Origin: Acidimicrobiia bacterium
Lineage (GTDB): Bacteria > Actinomycetota > Acidimicrobiia > Spongiisociales > UBA5794
Length of the DNA stretch: 64,000 bases
NCBI GenBank assembly: GCA_036396535.1
Contig: DASWKR010000060.1
Span: 28,937-92,936, forward strand
Reading direction: 5' to 3'
Shown: piece by piece, positions 17,870-26,195 of the stretch
How positions within the stretch are numbered: the first letter of the stretch is position 1
How the letters are laid out: every line of letters begins with the position of its first letter
Program-made: the position numbers and the translations under genes
The notes under the pieces: model-generated
Databases searched by the model: none
Seen by the model: only the letters and a program-made list of their open reading frames with translations
Told to the model about the DNA's origin: nothing

Positions 17870-17872
17870 GCC

Positions 17873-19399
17873 GTGCAGCGCATCGACTTCATCTCGATCG
17901 CCCCACAGATCGTTCTCCTCGGTGGTGCCGTCCTCGTTCTGCTCGCCGAGGTGACGCTGACCCTCGGCCGCAGGGCATGGGCCGCGATCTCCGCGGCGGC
18001 CCTGGGGCTCTCGCTGCTGCTGTCTGTCGCCCAGTGGATGCGAGTCGACGAGCTGACCGACCTCGTCGCCGCCGGCGGGCTCGGCAACGATGCCTTCCTC
18101 AGCTACACAGGCGAGGCTCTCCGGCTCCCCATGATCGTCATGGACCACCTGTCCGCATTCGCCGGCATCGTCATCTTCGCCGTGGGCGGCGTCGCGTTGA
18201 CAGCCGCCTGGAGGCTGGTGGCGACCCTCGACACCAAGGGCGCCGAATTCGTCGCCTTGGTGCTCCTGGCGGTTGCCGGCATGCACCTGATGGTGATCTC
18301 CGCCAACCTCATCCTGCTGTTCATCGGCCTCGAGGTGACGTCGATCAGCCTCTACGTCGTCGCCGGTTTCACCCGCGACGAACCGAACTCCGACGAGGCG
18401 GCGATGAAGTACTTCCTGCTCGGCTCGTTCGCATCGGCGATCTTCCTCTACGGCATCGCCCTGGTCTTCGCGGCGACCGGGTCGATCTCGATCTACGGCG
18501 AGGGTGCGATCACCGAGTTCATCCGTGGCCGGGTGCTCACGCTCGGGGCGAGCGGCGGCGTGTTGTGGGTCGGCATCGCCCTCATGATCATCGGGCTGGC
18601 GTTCAAGGTGACGGCCGCCCCGTTCCACCAGTGGGCGCCGGACGTGTACCAGGGCGCTCCCGGCGGCGCAGTCGGCCTGATGGCTGCCGGGGTCAAGGTG
18701 GCCGCCTTCATCTCGCTCGCCCGGTTGCTGGTGGCCGCCTTCGAACTCGCCTACAGGCTGTGGGTGCCGCCCCTCGCCGCCGTGGCGGCATTGTCGGTCG
18801 TCGTCGGTACGGCGCTCGCCATCGCCCAGACCGATCTGCGCCGCATGCTCGCCTACTCGGGGGTCGCCCACGCCGGGTTCATGCTGTCGGCGCTCGTGGC
18901 CGTCGAGGACGGAGTGCCTGCGCTGCTGTTCTACGTCTCGACGTACGCCTTCATGCTGCTCGGCGCCTTCACGGTGACTGCGATCGTGAGCGGGCCCCGC
19001 AACGGGGCGTCGCCTCTCGAGGCGTACCGCGGACTGGCGGCGCGGGCGCCGGGACTCGCGCTGACGCTCGCGGTGTTCATGCTGTCGCTCGGTGGCATCC
19101 CGCTGCTCGCCGGGTTCGTAGGGAAGGTCACGGTGTTCGCGGCGGCGATCGGCGCCGGCTACCTGTGGCTGGCGCTCGTCGGGCTCGTCGCCTCCGTCGC
19201 CGGCCTGTTCTTCTACCTGCGGGTGATCGTGCTGATGTATTTCCAGCAGCCCGCCGACGCACCAGGCACAGCGGCGGCCCCTCCCGAAGTGGGAGTCGGC
19301 GGACGGCTGGTGCTGGTCGCTTGCCTGGCCGTCACCATCTCGTTCGGCGTCGCTCCCTGGCCGCTGCTCGACTGGGTGAGCGGCGCTCTTCCGTTCTGA
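17873..19399 (+). CDS. nuoN: NADH-quinone oxidoreductase subunit N (complex I, cluster 1)
   Basis: NuoN of 508 residues, the third antiporter-like subunit. Diagnostic segments are LLFIGLEVTSISLYVVAGF and FKVTAAPFHQWAPDVYQGAP. GTG 17873 follows a GGGGAGGAG ribosome binding site at the end of nuoM. It closes the first nuo operon; no clear hairpin-plus-T-run terminator follows before 19470. Confidence 0.95.
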   Translation: MQRIDFISIAPQIVLLGGAVLVLLAEVTLTLGRRAWAAISAAALGLSLLLSVAQWMRVDELTDLVAAGGLGNDAFLSYTGEALRLPMIVMDHLSAFAGIVIFAVGGVALTAAWRLVATLDTKGAEFVALVLLAVAGMHLMVISANLILLFIGLEVTSISLYVVAGFTRDEPNSDEAAMKYFLLGSFASAIFLYGIALVFAATGSISIYGEGAITEFIRGRVLTLGASGGVLWVGIALMIIGLAFKVTAAPFHQWAPDVYQGAPGGAVGLMAAGVKVAAFISLARLLVAAFELAYRLWVPPLAAVAALSVVVGTALAIAQTDLRRMLAYSGVAHAGFMLSALVAVEDGVPALLFYVSTYAFMLLGAFTVTAIVSGPRNGASPLEAYRGLAARAPGLALTLAVFMLSLGGIPLLAGFVGKVTVFAAAIGAGYLWLALVGLVASVAGLFFYLRVIVLMYFQQPADAPGTAAAPPEVGVGGRLVLVACLAVTISFGVAPWPLLDWVSGALPF

Positions 19400-19472
19400 G
19401 CCGGCCAGGACCGCCTCGAGCTGTGAATCGACGCCGAGCGGCACATCGGCCACGTCCTCCTACCCTGCCATG

Positions 19473-20612
19473 ATGAGACGCCGCCTTCTGATGGCCGCCG
19501 CGATCGGCGCATTCGTCATCCCGATACCCATTGTCGTCGACGTGATCGCCACGGACATCCTCCTCATAAACGAGGGCGATCACCGCGACGAGGACGTCTA
19601 CGTGATCGCCGAGTCCGGCCGAGTGGACGGCACGATCGACGGTGACCTGATCATCGTGACGGGCGGGCTCTCGATCGGGGGAACGGTGACTGGGGATGTC
19701 ATCGTCGCCACACACGGCGAGGTGACGATCTCCGGCCTCGTCGCCGGTTCCGTGAGAGGGTTCGCCAGGAGCGTCGCCATCTCCGGCACGGTGGGCGACG
19801 ACGTCGCCGTCGTCGCTGCATCGGTGGACTTCTCCGGGACGGCGGGGCGCGACGTCCTGGTCCTCGCCGGGTCGCTGGCCGACACCGGGTCCGTCGGCCG
19901 CGACCTCAGGGGTCGCTTCGTCTCGGGCAACCTCGACGGCGCCGTCGGGCGTGACGTCGACGTCACCGTCGCCCGCATCACCGTCGGCCCGGACGCAGTG
20001 ATCGGCGGCGATCTCCTGTATCGGGCCGACTCGGAGGCGCGCATCGACGATGGCTCGAATGTCGCAGGGCAGACGGCGCGCCTCTCGGCACGAGGAACGT
20101 TCTTCGTACGGGTGTTCCTCACCGCGGCGACCGTCATCGGGACACTTGCCTTCGTCCTCGGCGGGCTCATCCTGCTGTGGCTCTTTCGCTCGGTCGCCCC
20201 GCGCGCCGTCGGAGCAGTGCTGACCTCCCCGTGGAAGGCTCTGGGGGTCGGGCTGGCCGCGGTCGTGCTCGTCCCGATGTTCGCCGTGTTCGCGGCGGCG
20301 TCGCTCGTCGGCATCCCGATCGCCGTCGCCCTCCTCCTGTTGGTCGGACTGTCGCTCCTGTTCGGGCCGGTCCCCGCCGTGGCCGCCGCCGGGGTCAAGC
20401 TCGTGCGCGGCCGCTATGGCCTGTTCGCGGCCTTCGTGGTCGGTGCGGTGGTGTGGCGGCTCGGGATCTGGTTGCTCCCGATCGTCGGAATCCTGCTCTA
20501 CTTCGGCGGGCTGATCTTGGGCGTCGGGGGCTGGCTCGTCGGGGCCTGGACGCAACGCCGGACGGCGCCCGTCGCCGGGTTGCCCGCCGCCGGCGTGGTG
20601 GCAGCCGAGTAG
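19473..20612 (+). CDS. Bactofilin-like (polymer-forming) membrane protein
   Basis: Protein of about 379 residues. An N-terminal hydrophobic segment is followed (about residues 50-200) by repeated short units such as GDVIVATHGEVTISGLVAGSV and GTVGDDVAVVAASVDFSGT. This repeat of Gly, Val and Asp every 6-8 residues is typical of the right-handed beta-helix of bactofilins and polymer-forming cytoskeletal proteins. The C-terminal 150 residues hold three or four membrane helices. Here the beta-helix follows a signal-like segment and is probably outside the membrane. A TACCCT box six bases before the second of two adjacent ATGs favours ATG 19473 as a leaderless start; ATG 19470 is the alternative. 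Function is unknown. Confidence 0.7.
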   Translation: MRRRLLMAAAIGAFVIPIPIVVDVIATDILLINEGDHRDEDVYVIAESGRVDGTIDGDLIIVTGGLSIGGTVTGDVIVATHGEVTISGLVAGSVRGFARSVAISGTVGDDVAVVAASVDFSGTAGRDVLVLAGSLADTGSVGRDLRGRFVSGNLDGAVGRDVDVTVARITVGPDAVIGGDLLYRADSEARIDDGSNVAGQTARLSARGTFFVRVFLTAATVIGTLAFVLGGLILLWLFRSVAPRAVGAVLTSPWKALGVGLAAVVLVPMFAVFAAASLVGIPIAVALLLLVGLSLLFGPVPAVAAAGVKLVRGRYGLFAAFVVGAVVWRLGIWLLPIVGILLYFGGLILGVGGWLVGAWTQRRTAPVAGLPAAGVVAAE

Positions 20613-20623
20613 CGTGCCCGCCG

Positions 20624-22912
20624 ATGCGCGGCTCGATCCTCGGCAACAACGTCAAGCGGGTCGAAGACCCCAGGTTCATCAGGGGCGAGGGGCGATACCT
20701 GGATGATCTCGACGTCGAAGGGGTCCTCCACCTCCACGCCGTGCGGTCCGTCTTCCCGCATGGAGTGATTCGCGCCGTCGATGTGGCCGGTGCGCGGTCG
20801 TCCCCTGGGGTCGTCGCGGTGTACACCGGCGAGGACTTCGCCCACGTCAAGTCGACGCCGACATCCGGGAAGGTCGATCGGGCCGCCTCGCGTCCCGTCG
20901 TCGCCCGCGGCCGGGTCCGTCACGTCGGGGACATCGTCGCTGTCGTGGTCGCCGAAAGTCCGCAGGCCGCTGCCGACGCCGCAGACCTGGTGTGGGCCGA
21001 CATCGAGCCCCTCCCAGCCGTGTCGTCGATCGGAGGCGCCACCGCGGAAGGGGCCCCGGTCATATGGCCCGAGATCGGGTCGAACGTAGTGCACACGGAC
21101 GCCGGGACGGGGTCGAGTGACCCTTTCGGCGAGGCGGACGTCGTCGTGGCGGGCGACTTCCGCAACCAGCGGGTGGCGCCGATACCGCTCGAGGGGAACT
21201 CGGCCCTCGCCATCCCACGAGACGACGGCCGTCTCGAGGTCTGGGTGGGCACCCAGAACGTCTTCAGTCACCGCCACACCATCGCTCGGGCGCTCGACGT
21301 GGAGCGAGCCAAGGTCCGGGGACGCGTCCCGGACATGGGTGGAGGCTTCGGCGCCAAGTTCTACTCATACCCGGAGCAGATCCTCACCGCCGTCATCGCG
21401 ACGGAGCTGGGCAAGCCCGTCAAGTGGATCGAACGCCGTGGCGAGAACCTCGTCGGAATGGTGCACGGCAGGGCGATGACCCAGCACGTCGAGATCGGTG
21501 CCAAGCGAGACGGCACGATCGTGGGACTGCGGGTGGCAGTCGACCAGGAAGTCGGGGCGTATCCCTCGTTCGGGGCGGTCCTCCCGACATTCACGCGGCT
21601 GATGGCGAGCGGTCCGTACCGGATCCCCAAGGTCGACTTCTCGTACCGGGCCGTAGCCACGAACACCACCACGGTCCACGCCTACCGCGGCGCCGGGCGA
21701 CCTGAAGCGACGGCATTCCTCGAACGCATCCTCGACATGCTCGCCCGCCACCTCGACGTCGACCCGGTCGAGTTGCGGCGCCGCAACTTCTTCGCCCCCG
21801 AGGACTTCCCCCTCGAGACCGTGACCGGTGCCCGCTACGACTCCGGCGACTACGAGAAGGCCATGAACGCGGCGCTCCGGATCGCGGGGTACGACGAGCT
21901 GAGAGCCGAACAGGCAAGGCGACGCTCCAGCGGAGCACGCCGCCAGCTCGGCATCGGTCTGTCGAGCTATGTCGAGGTCACCGCTCCCGACGGGTCGCAC
22001 GAATGGGGCGCGGCCGACGTGCACGAGGATGGCACGGTCACGGTGAGGGTCGGCACCTCCGCCCACGGCCAGGGCCACGAGACTGCCTTCGCCCAGATCG
22101 CCGGCGGGATCTTCAACGTTCCATACACCGATGTCAGAGTGGTGTTCGGCGACACTGATGTCATCCCTCTCGGAGAAGGCACCGGCGGCTCGCGATCTCT
22201 CCAGCTCGGGGGCAGTGCCGTCCAGAAGGTCTCGGTCGAGGTCGTCGACAAGGCGAGGGAGATCGTGGCGTTCCTCGAGGAAGCCGCCGTGGGCGACGTC
22301 GTCGTCTTCGAGAACGGCACCGTCGGGGTGGCGGGAGTCCCGGACACCGCCATCGGGTGGGGCGACCTTGCGGCGATCGCCTCCGACCGGGGAAGACTCC
22401 CCGAGGGCATGGAGCCCGGCCTCGGCGCCGAGGGCGTCTTCGACCAGGGCGGCTCGACGTATCCGTTCGGAACCCACATCTCAGTCGTGGAGGTGGACAT
22501 CGAGACCGGGGACGTCGAGCTGAGCCGGCACGTCGCCGTCGACGACGCCGGCAACATCCTCAACCGGTGGCTCCTCGACGGTCAGGTGCATGGCGGCATC
22601 GCCCAGGGCGTCGGCCAGGCCCTCTTCGAGGAGATGCGCTACGACGAGGACGCCAACCCGCTGACCGCCAACCTCGTCTCGTACATCTTGCCGATGGCGC
22701 CCAACCTCCCGAGCTTCGAGGTCGCCCACACCGAGACGCCGACGCCGATGAACCCGCTCGGCGTGAAGGGGATCGGCGAAGCGGCGACCATCGGTTCGAC
22801 CGTGGCGGTCCAGAATGCGGTCGTCGACGCCCTCAGCCACCTGGGCGTCAGACACATCGACATGCCGCTCACCCCCGCCAGAGTGTGGGCTGCGATCAGC
22901 GCCGCAGGCTGA
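20624..22912 (+). CDS. Molybdenum hydroxylase large subunit (xanthine dehydrogenase / CoxL family), orphan
   Basis: Protein of 762 residues, the normal length for a molybdopterin-cytosine-dinucleotide-binding large subunit. Family segments are the N-terminal RVEDPRFIRGEGRYLDD, the cofactor-binding GGFGAK near residue 240, AYRGAGRPEAT near residue 353, GQGHETAFAQI, and the catalytic glutamate in GVKGIGEAA near residue 718. The CO-dehydrogenase active-site loop AYRCSFR is replaced by AYRGAGR, so it is not a form I CO dehydrogenase; an aldehyde or heterocycle oxidase is more likely. Partner FAD and 2Fe-2S subunits, normally adjacent, are absent from this window. A TAGCGT box overlaps the preceding stop codon. 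Confidence 0.88.
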   Translation: MRGSILGNNVKRVEDPRFIRGEGRYLDDLDVEGVLHLHAVRSVFPHGVIRAVDVAGARSSPGVVAVYTGEDFAHVKSTPTSGKVDRAASRPVVARGRVRHVGDIVAVVVAESPQAAADAADLVWADIEPLPAVSSIGGATAEGAPVIWPEIGSNVVHTDAGTGSSDPFGEADVVVAGDFRNQRVAPIPLEGNSALAIPRDDGRLEVWVGTQNVFSHRHTIARALDVERAKVRGRVPDMGGGFGAKFYSYPEQILTAVIATELGKPVKWIERRGENLVGMVHGRAMTQHVEIGAKRDGTIVGLRVAVDQEVGAYPSFGAVLPTFTRLMASGPYRIPKVDFSYRAVATNTTTVHAYRGAGRPEATAFLERILDMLARHLDVDPVELRRRNFFAPEDFPLETVTGARYDSGDYEKAMNAALRIAGYDELRAEQARRRSSGARRQLGIGLSSYVEVTAPDGSHEWGAADVHEDGTVTVRVGTSAHGQGHETAFAQIAGGIFNVPYTDVRVVFGDTDVIPLGEGTGGSRSLQLGGSAVQKVSVEVVDKAREIVAFLEEAAVGDVVVFENGTVGVAGVPDTAIGWGDLAAIASDRGRLPEGMEPGLGAEGVFDQGGSTYPFGTHISVVEVDIETGDVELSRHVAVDDAGNILNRWLLDGQVHGGIAQGVGQALFEEMRYDEDANPLTANLVSYILPMAPNLPSFEVAHTETPTPMNPLGVKGIGEAATIGSTVAVQNAVVDALSHLGVRHIDMPLTPARVWAAISAAG

Positions 22913-22918
22913 CGCAGG

Positions 22919-23575
22919 TCACATCGGGTCGATCTCCGAAGCCTCCGAGACGGTCTCGAACGACTCGGCCGCTGCCGTGATCGTTGCTACCCGCGTCGTA
23001 TCCACCAGGATCATCACGAGGTACGTGCCGTCGGTATACCGCTCGAGCTCGACCGGCCCGGACGTGGGGTCGAGTGAGGCCGCCATCGACACGATCTCGT
23101 CGAGCTCGCCGAGGTTGGCCAGGCGGATCCCGATCGGCCTCCTGCTCAGGTGGTCCCGACTGCGCAGGCGTTTCTCGGCATAGCCGAGCCCGTACAGGAT
23201 GAGCAGGCCGAGCACTGTCGCCGTGACTGCGCCGAGCACCAGGCCGACGCCCGTCGTCATCCCGATGGCGGCGACTGCCCACAGGCCGGCCGCGGTGGTG
23301 AGCCCGCGCACGTTCGCCCCTTCGCGGAAGATTGCTCCGGCACCGAGGAACCCGATGCCCGAGACGACTTGGGCGGCGATCCGCGTGGTGTCCTCACCGC
23401 CGAACGCATACGCCGAGAGCATCGTGAACAGGGAGGCTCCGAGGCCGACGAGCATGTGGGTGCGCAACCCGGCCGCCTTGTGATGCGCCTCGCGCTCGAA
23501 GCCGATCAAGCCGGAGAGCAAGGCGGCGGTAGCCAGGCGCACCGTCCACTCGAAGACGTTGAGCTCGTCGGGCAC
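22919..23575 (-). CDS. MgtC/SapB family membrane protein
   Basis: Protein of 218 residues. Four or five membrane helices fill the first 140 residues, with the family motifs LSGLIGFEREAHHKAAGLRTH and GIGFLGAGAIFREG. The C-terminal 70 residues form a soluble domain resembling the ACT-like domain of MgtC. The family is linked to magnesium limitation and membrane homeostasis, but the exact activity is unsettled. It converges with the molybdenum hydroxylase gene, with only six bases between stops. Confidence 0.88.
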   Translation of the reverse strand: MPDELNVFEWTVRLATAALLSGLIGFEREAHHKAAGLRTHMLVGLGASLFTMLSAYAFGGEDTTRIAAQVVSGIGFLGAGAIFREGANVRGLTTAAGLWAVAAIGMTTGVGLVLGAVTATVLGLLILYGLGYAEKRLRSRDHLSRRPIGIRLANLGELDEIVSMAASLDPTSGPVELERYTDGTYLVMILVDTTRVATITAAAESFETVSEASEIDPM

Positions 23576-23608
23576 CGGCTCAGTCTCGCATGGGCGCCGA
23601 AGCGGTGC

Positions 23609-25135
23609 TCAGGACCCGGGGCGCGTGAACACCGTGGCGATCCGGTCCTCGTATGCGGTTTGCCAGCCGGGGTCTCCTCGGAGCACCTGGCCCAGGGTCG
23701 AGCCCCGCTCGACCAGCACGTAGTCGACGGCGGCGGCGTCCAGCTTCCCCTGCCAGCCGTCCGCGGCGTAGTAGATGGCGGCAAAGTCGAGGAGGCCTTG
23801 GTCGCGGTACACATCTGCCCTGCCGTCGATGAAGACGGGATACCCCCGCCAGATGAGGTATCCGCCCCAGCCGTAGGCGTTGAAGACCCGGCCGGAGCCG
23901 CTGCGGTCGTCGAGCCAGTCGACCGCCGCGACGGGGAGGGATGCATCGACGGCTTCGTCGTTCGAGGCGATCGTCGTTGCGGCGACGGCGATCCCGAGGG
24001 CGGCGATCGCCGTCGCCGCCAATGCCGTCTGCCGGTCGAGCCGGCCTCGAGGTCGCTCGCGCTCCACGAAGCCGAGCGCCGCCGACCAGTGGCGGGCCAG
24101 GATCGGGCCGGCGACGACGGCGAAGATCGGCACGTTGCGCGCCGAGAGAGCGGCACCTACGGCAGTGCCTGCGAACATGAGCAGCTCGGTGGCCGACGGC
24201 CTCGCAGGTGACCGGAGCATGCCGCCTATTCCGAAGAGCACGAGCAGCACCAGCAGCCAGAAGACCGGCTGATCCGGGCTCGGCGGGTGCCACTCGGTGA
24301 TGAAGCGTCGCTGCACCGTGCTGCCGAGCGTTTCGAACGGGTACACGAGCATGCGGGCCCCGTTCGGGTTGACGAGTGCGGCGCCGAGGCACGAGGCGAT
24401 GCTTGCACCGAGGCGGGCGACGTCACGAGCGGGCAGGGTGCGCGGATCGTGGTGTGTCGTTCTCAGCTCGATCAGCTCGCCGGCGAGGTACGCCCCGAGC
24501 GCCGCGACACCGAGGAGATAGCCGCTGTGGAGGTTCACCCAGAGCAGCGTGAGAGCCGGGAAGGCAAACCACACCCAACCCCCGATCGAGCCGTCCTTGC
24601 GGCGCTCGAGGAGCAACAGGAAGACCGCCAGCAGGAGCAGGTTGACCAGCTGGACACGCACCCCCCAGACCGCGGCGGTGCCGCCCGCGGCGACCAAGGT
24701 CGCCAGCGAAGCGATGTTCGGCTTGCCGGGGGACATCCGGTACACGATGGCGAACGTGGCGGTCACGATGACGGCGAACAGGATCATCAGCGCGACGAGA
24801 CCGCCGGCGCGGTACGTCAGCCACATGACCACCTGTGACAGCCACTCGTGAGCCACCCACTCGTTCGCCGACGCCGTGTACGAGAAGACGTCCTGGCGAG
24901 GAATGCCCGAGCTCACGATCAGCTCACCGGTGCGCAGGTGCCACCACATGTCGGGGTCGACGGTGTGTTGCACGGCCAGCGACGCCACGCCGGTGAACAG
25001 CACGATTGGGAAGATCCGACGGAGGTTCACGAGCGCGAGAAGCGTAGGGGGCGATGCCGCCAGCATCTCGATCTGCTCGGCCCGGTCGGATCCCGGTGGG
25101 GGGCCCGGCGCCCAGTCTGTGCTCTTGCTCGGCAT
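23609..25135 (-). CDS. Polytopic membrane protein, GT-C glycosyltransferase-like
   Basis: Protein of 508 residues with roughly ten membrane helices and a C-terminal soluble domain of about 120 residues. The N-terminal loop has DPDMWWHLRTGELI followed by DVFSYT, an acidic motif in the first periplasmic loop that recalls lipid-linked sugar transferases of the GT-C fold. The C-terminal part (GRVFNAYGWGGYLIWRGYPV, then FIDGRADVY) is typical of a family widespread in Actinobacteria and Chloroflexi without a proven activity. ATG 25135 is chosen because it begins after the upstream ABC gene ends. Upstream residues would be Arg/Ser-rich shadow sequence. Confidence 0.65.
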   Translation of the reverse strand: MPSKSTDWAPGPPPGSDRAEQIEMLAASPPTLLALVNLRRIFPIVLFTGVASLAVQHTVDPDMWWHLRTGELIVSSGIPRQDVFSYTASANEWVAHEWLSQVVMWLTYRAGGLVALMILFAVIVTATFAIVYRMSPGKPNIASLATLVAAGGTAAVWGVRVQLVNLLLLAVFLLLLERRKDGSIGGWVWFAFPALTLLWVNLHSGYLLGVAALGAYLAGELIELRTTHHDPRTLPARDVARLGASIASCLGAALVNPNGARMLVYPFETLGSTVQRRFITEWHPPSPDQPVFWLLVLLVLFGIGGMLRSPARPSATELLMFAGTAVGAALSARNVPIFAVVAGPILARHWSAALGFVERERPRGRLDRQTALAATAIAALGIAVAATTIASNDEAVDASLPVAAVDWLDDRSGSGRVFNAYGWGGYLIWRGYPVFIDGRADVYRDQGLLDFAAIYYAADGWQGKLDAAAVDYVLVERGSTLGQVLRGDPGWQTAYEDRIATVFTRPGS

Positions 25136-25178
25136 CCCCCCGGGATCGGCCTGAAGGTCGTGCGGGTTGAGCGAGCCG

Positions 25179-26195
25179 TCAGCCGGCCGGGAACAGCACG
25201 ACCTCGTCGATGCCGATCTCGACGCGGTCCCCGACTTCGATGAGTGGCGTGCCCGCAAGGCGCGAGGTGAGCCGGCGCCCGTCCTCGAGCTCGAGGGTCA
25301 CGAGCCGATCGTGCCCGTAGAACTCTTGATCGACGATGGTGGCTCTGCCTTCCATCGATGGCACCGGATGGATCCACTCCGGCCTGACCATCACGAGGAC
25401 CGGCCCGCGCAGCTTGCTGGCGTGGGGGAACCGGCCGATCGGGGTCGTCACGATGCCCGTCTCCGCCGTGCCTTCGATGAGAGTGCTCTCGCCTATGAAG
25501 CCGGCGACCCACGGGTTGGCGGGAGACTTGTACACGTCCCGGGGCGCCCCGATCTGGAGAACCCGGCCATGGCGCATCACGGCGACCGTGTCGGCCATCG
25601 CAAGCGCCTCCTCCTGGTCATGGGTCACGAACACGACGGTGCTGCCGGTCTCCTTGAGGATGAGGCGGACGTCGCGGCGCATGCGATCCCGCAAGGAGGC
25701 GTCGAGGTTCGAGAACGGCTCGTCGAGCAGGATCACGCTCGGGCTGGGTGCGAGCGCTCTGGCGAGTGCGACCCGCTGCTGCTCTCCTCCCGACAGCTGG
25801 TGGGGCATCCTGTCTCCCATGGCCTCCAGCCCGACCAGTTCGAGTATCTCAGCCACTCGGGTGGCCGCCCCCTTTCCGATGCCGAATGCGACGTTGGCGC
25901 GCACCGTCATGTGCGGGAAGAGCGCATAGTCCTGGAACACCATGCCTACCCGACGACGGTCCGGGGGGAGGTTGACGCCGGGACCGACGACCGTGTCGTC
26001 CCCGATGTGCACGCTGCCGTACTCGGGATCCTCGAACCCGGCGATGATCCTCAAGGCAGTGGTCTTGCCGCACCCGGAGGGCCCGAGGAGGCAGCAGATC
26101 TCACCGGCCGACACCTCCAGATCGAAGCGGTCGAGGGCGACGGTGTCCCCGAACCGTCTCGTGAGCTGGTGGCAGTGGATCGTGCTCGCCGTCAT
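25179..26195 (-). CDS. Iron(III)-type ABC transporter ATP-binding protein (FbpC-like)
   Basis: Protein of 338 residues. Walker A is LGPSGCGKTT (38-47), the Q-loop is VFQDYALFP, the signature is LSGGE (134-138) and Walker B is ILLDEP (155-160), followed by THDQEEALAMAD. A C-terminal TOBE-like domain carries FYGHDRLVTLELEDG. It would energise the permease encoded just upstream. Its ATG overlaps the permease stop (ATGA), so the three transporter genes form one operon. The family includes Fe3+ and, less often, other anion or polyamine importers; iron is favoured by the substrate-binding protein and the nearby DtxR regulator. Confidence 0.88.
   Translation of the reverse strand: MTASTIHCHQLTRRFGDTVALDRFDLEVSAGEICCLLGPSGCGKTTALRIIAGFEDPEYGSVHIGDDTVVGPGVNLPPDRRRVGMVFQDYALFPHMTVRANVAFGIGKGAATRVAEILELVGLEAMGDRMPHQLSGGEQQRVALARALAPSPSVILLDEPFSNLDASLRDRMRRDVRLILKETGSTVVFVTHDQEEALAMADTVAVMRHGRVLQIGAPRDVYKSPANPWVAGFIGESTLIEGTAETGIVTTPIGRFPHASKLRGPVLVMVRPEWIHPVPSMEGRATIVDQEFYGHDRLVTLELEDGRRLTSRLAGTPLIEVGDRVEIGIDEVVLFPAG

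Noticed and set aside
16364..19453. 1,029-codon open frame on the minus strand
   Set aside because: Antisense shadow of nuoM and nuoN; composition is His/Glu/Asp/Arg-rich and has no recognisable fold.
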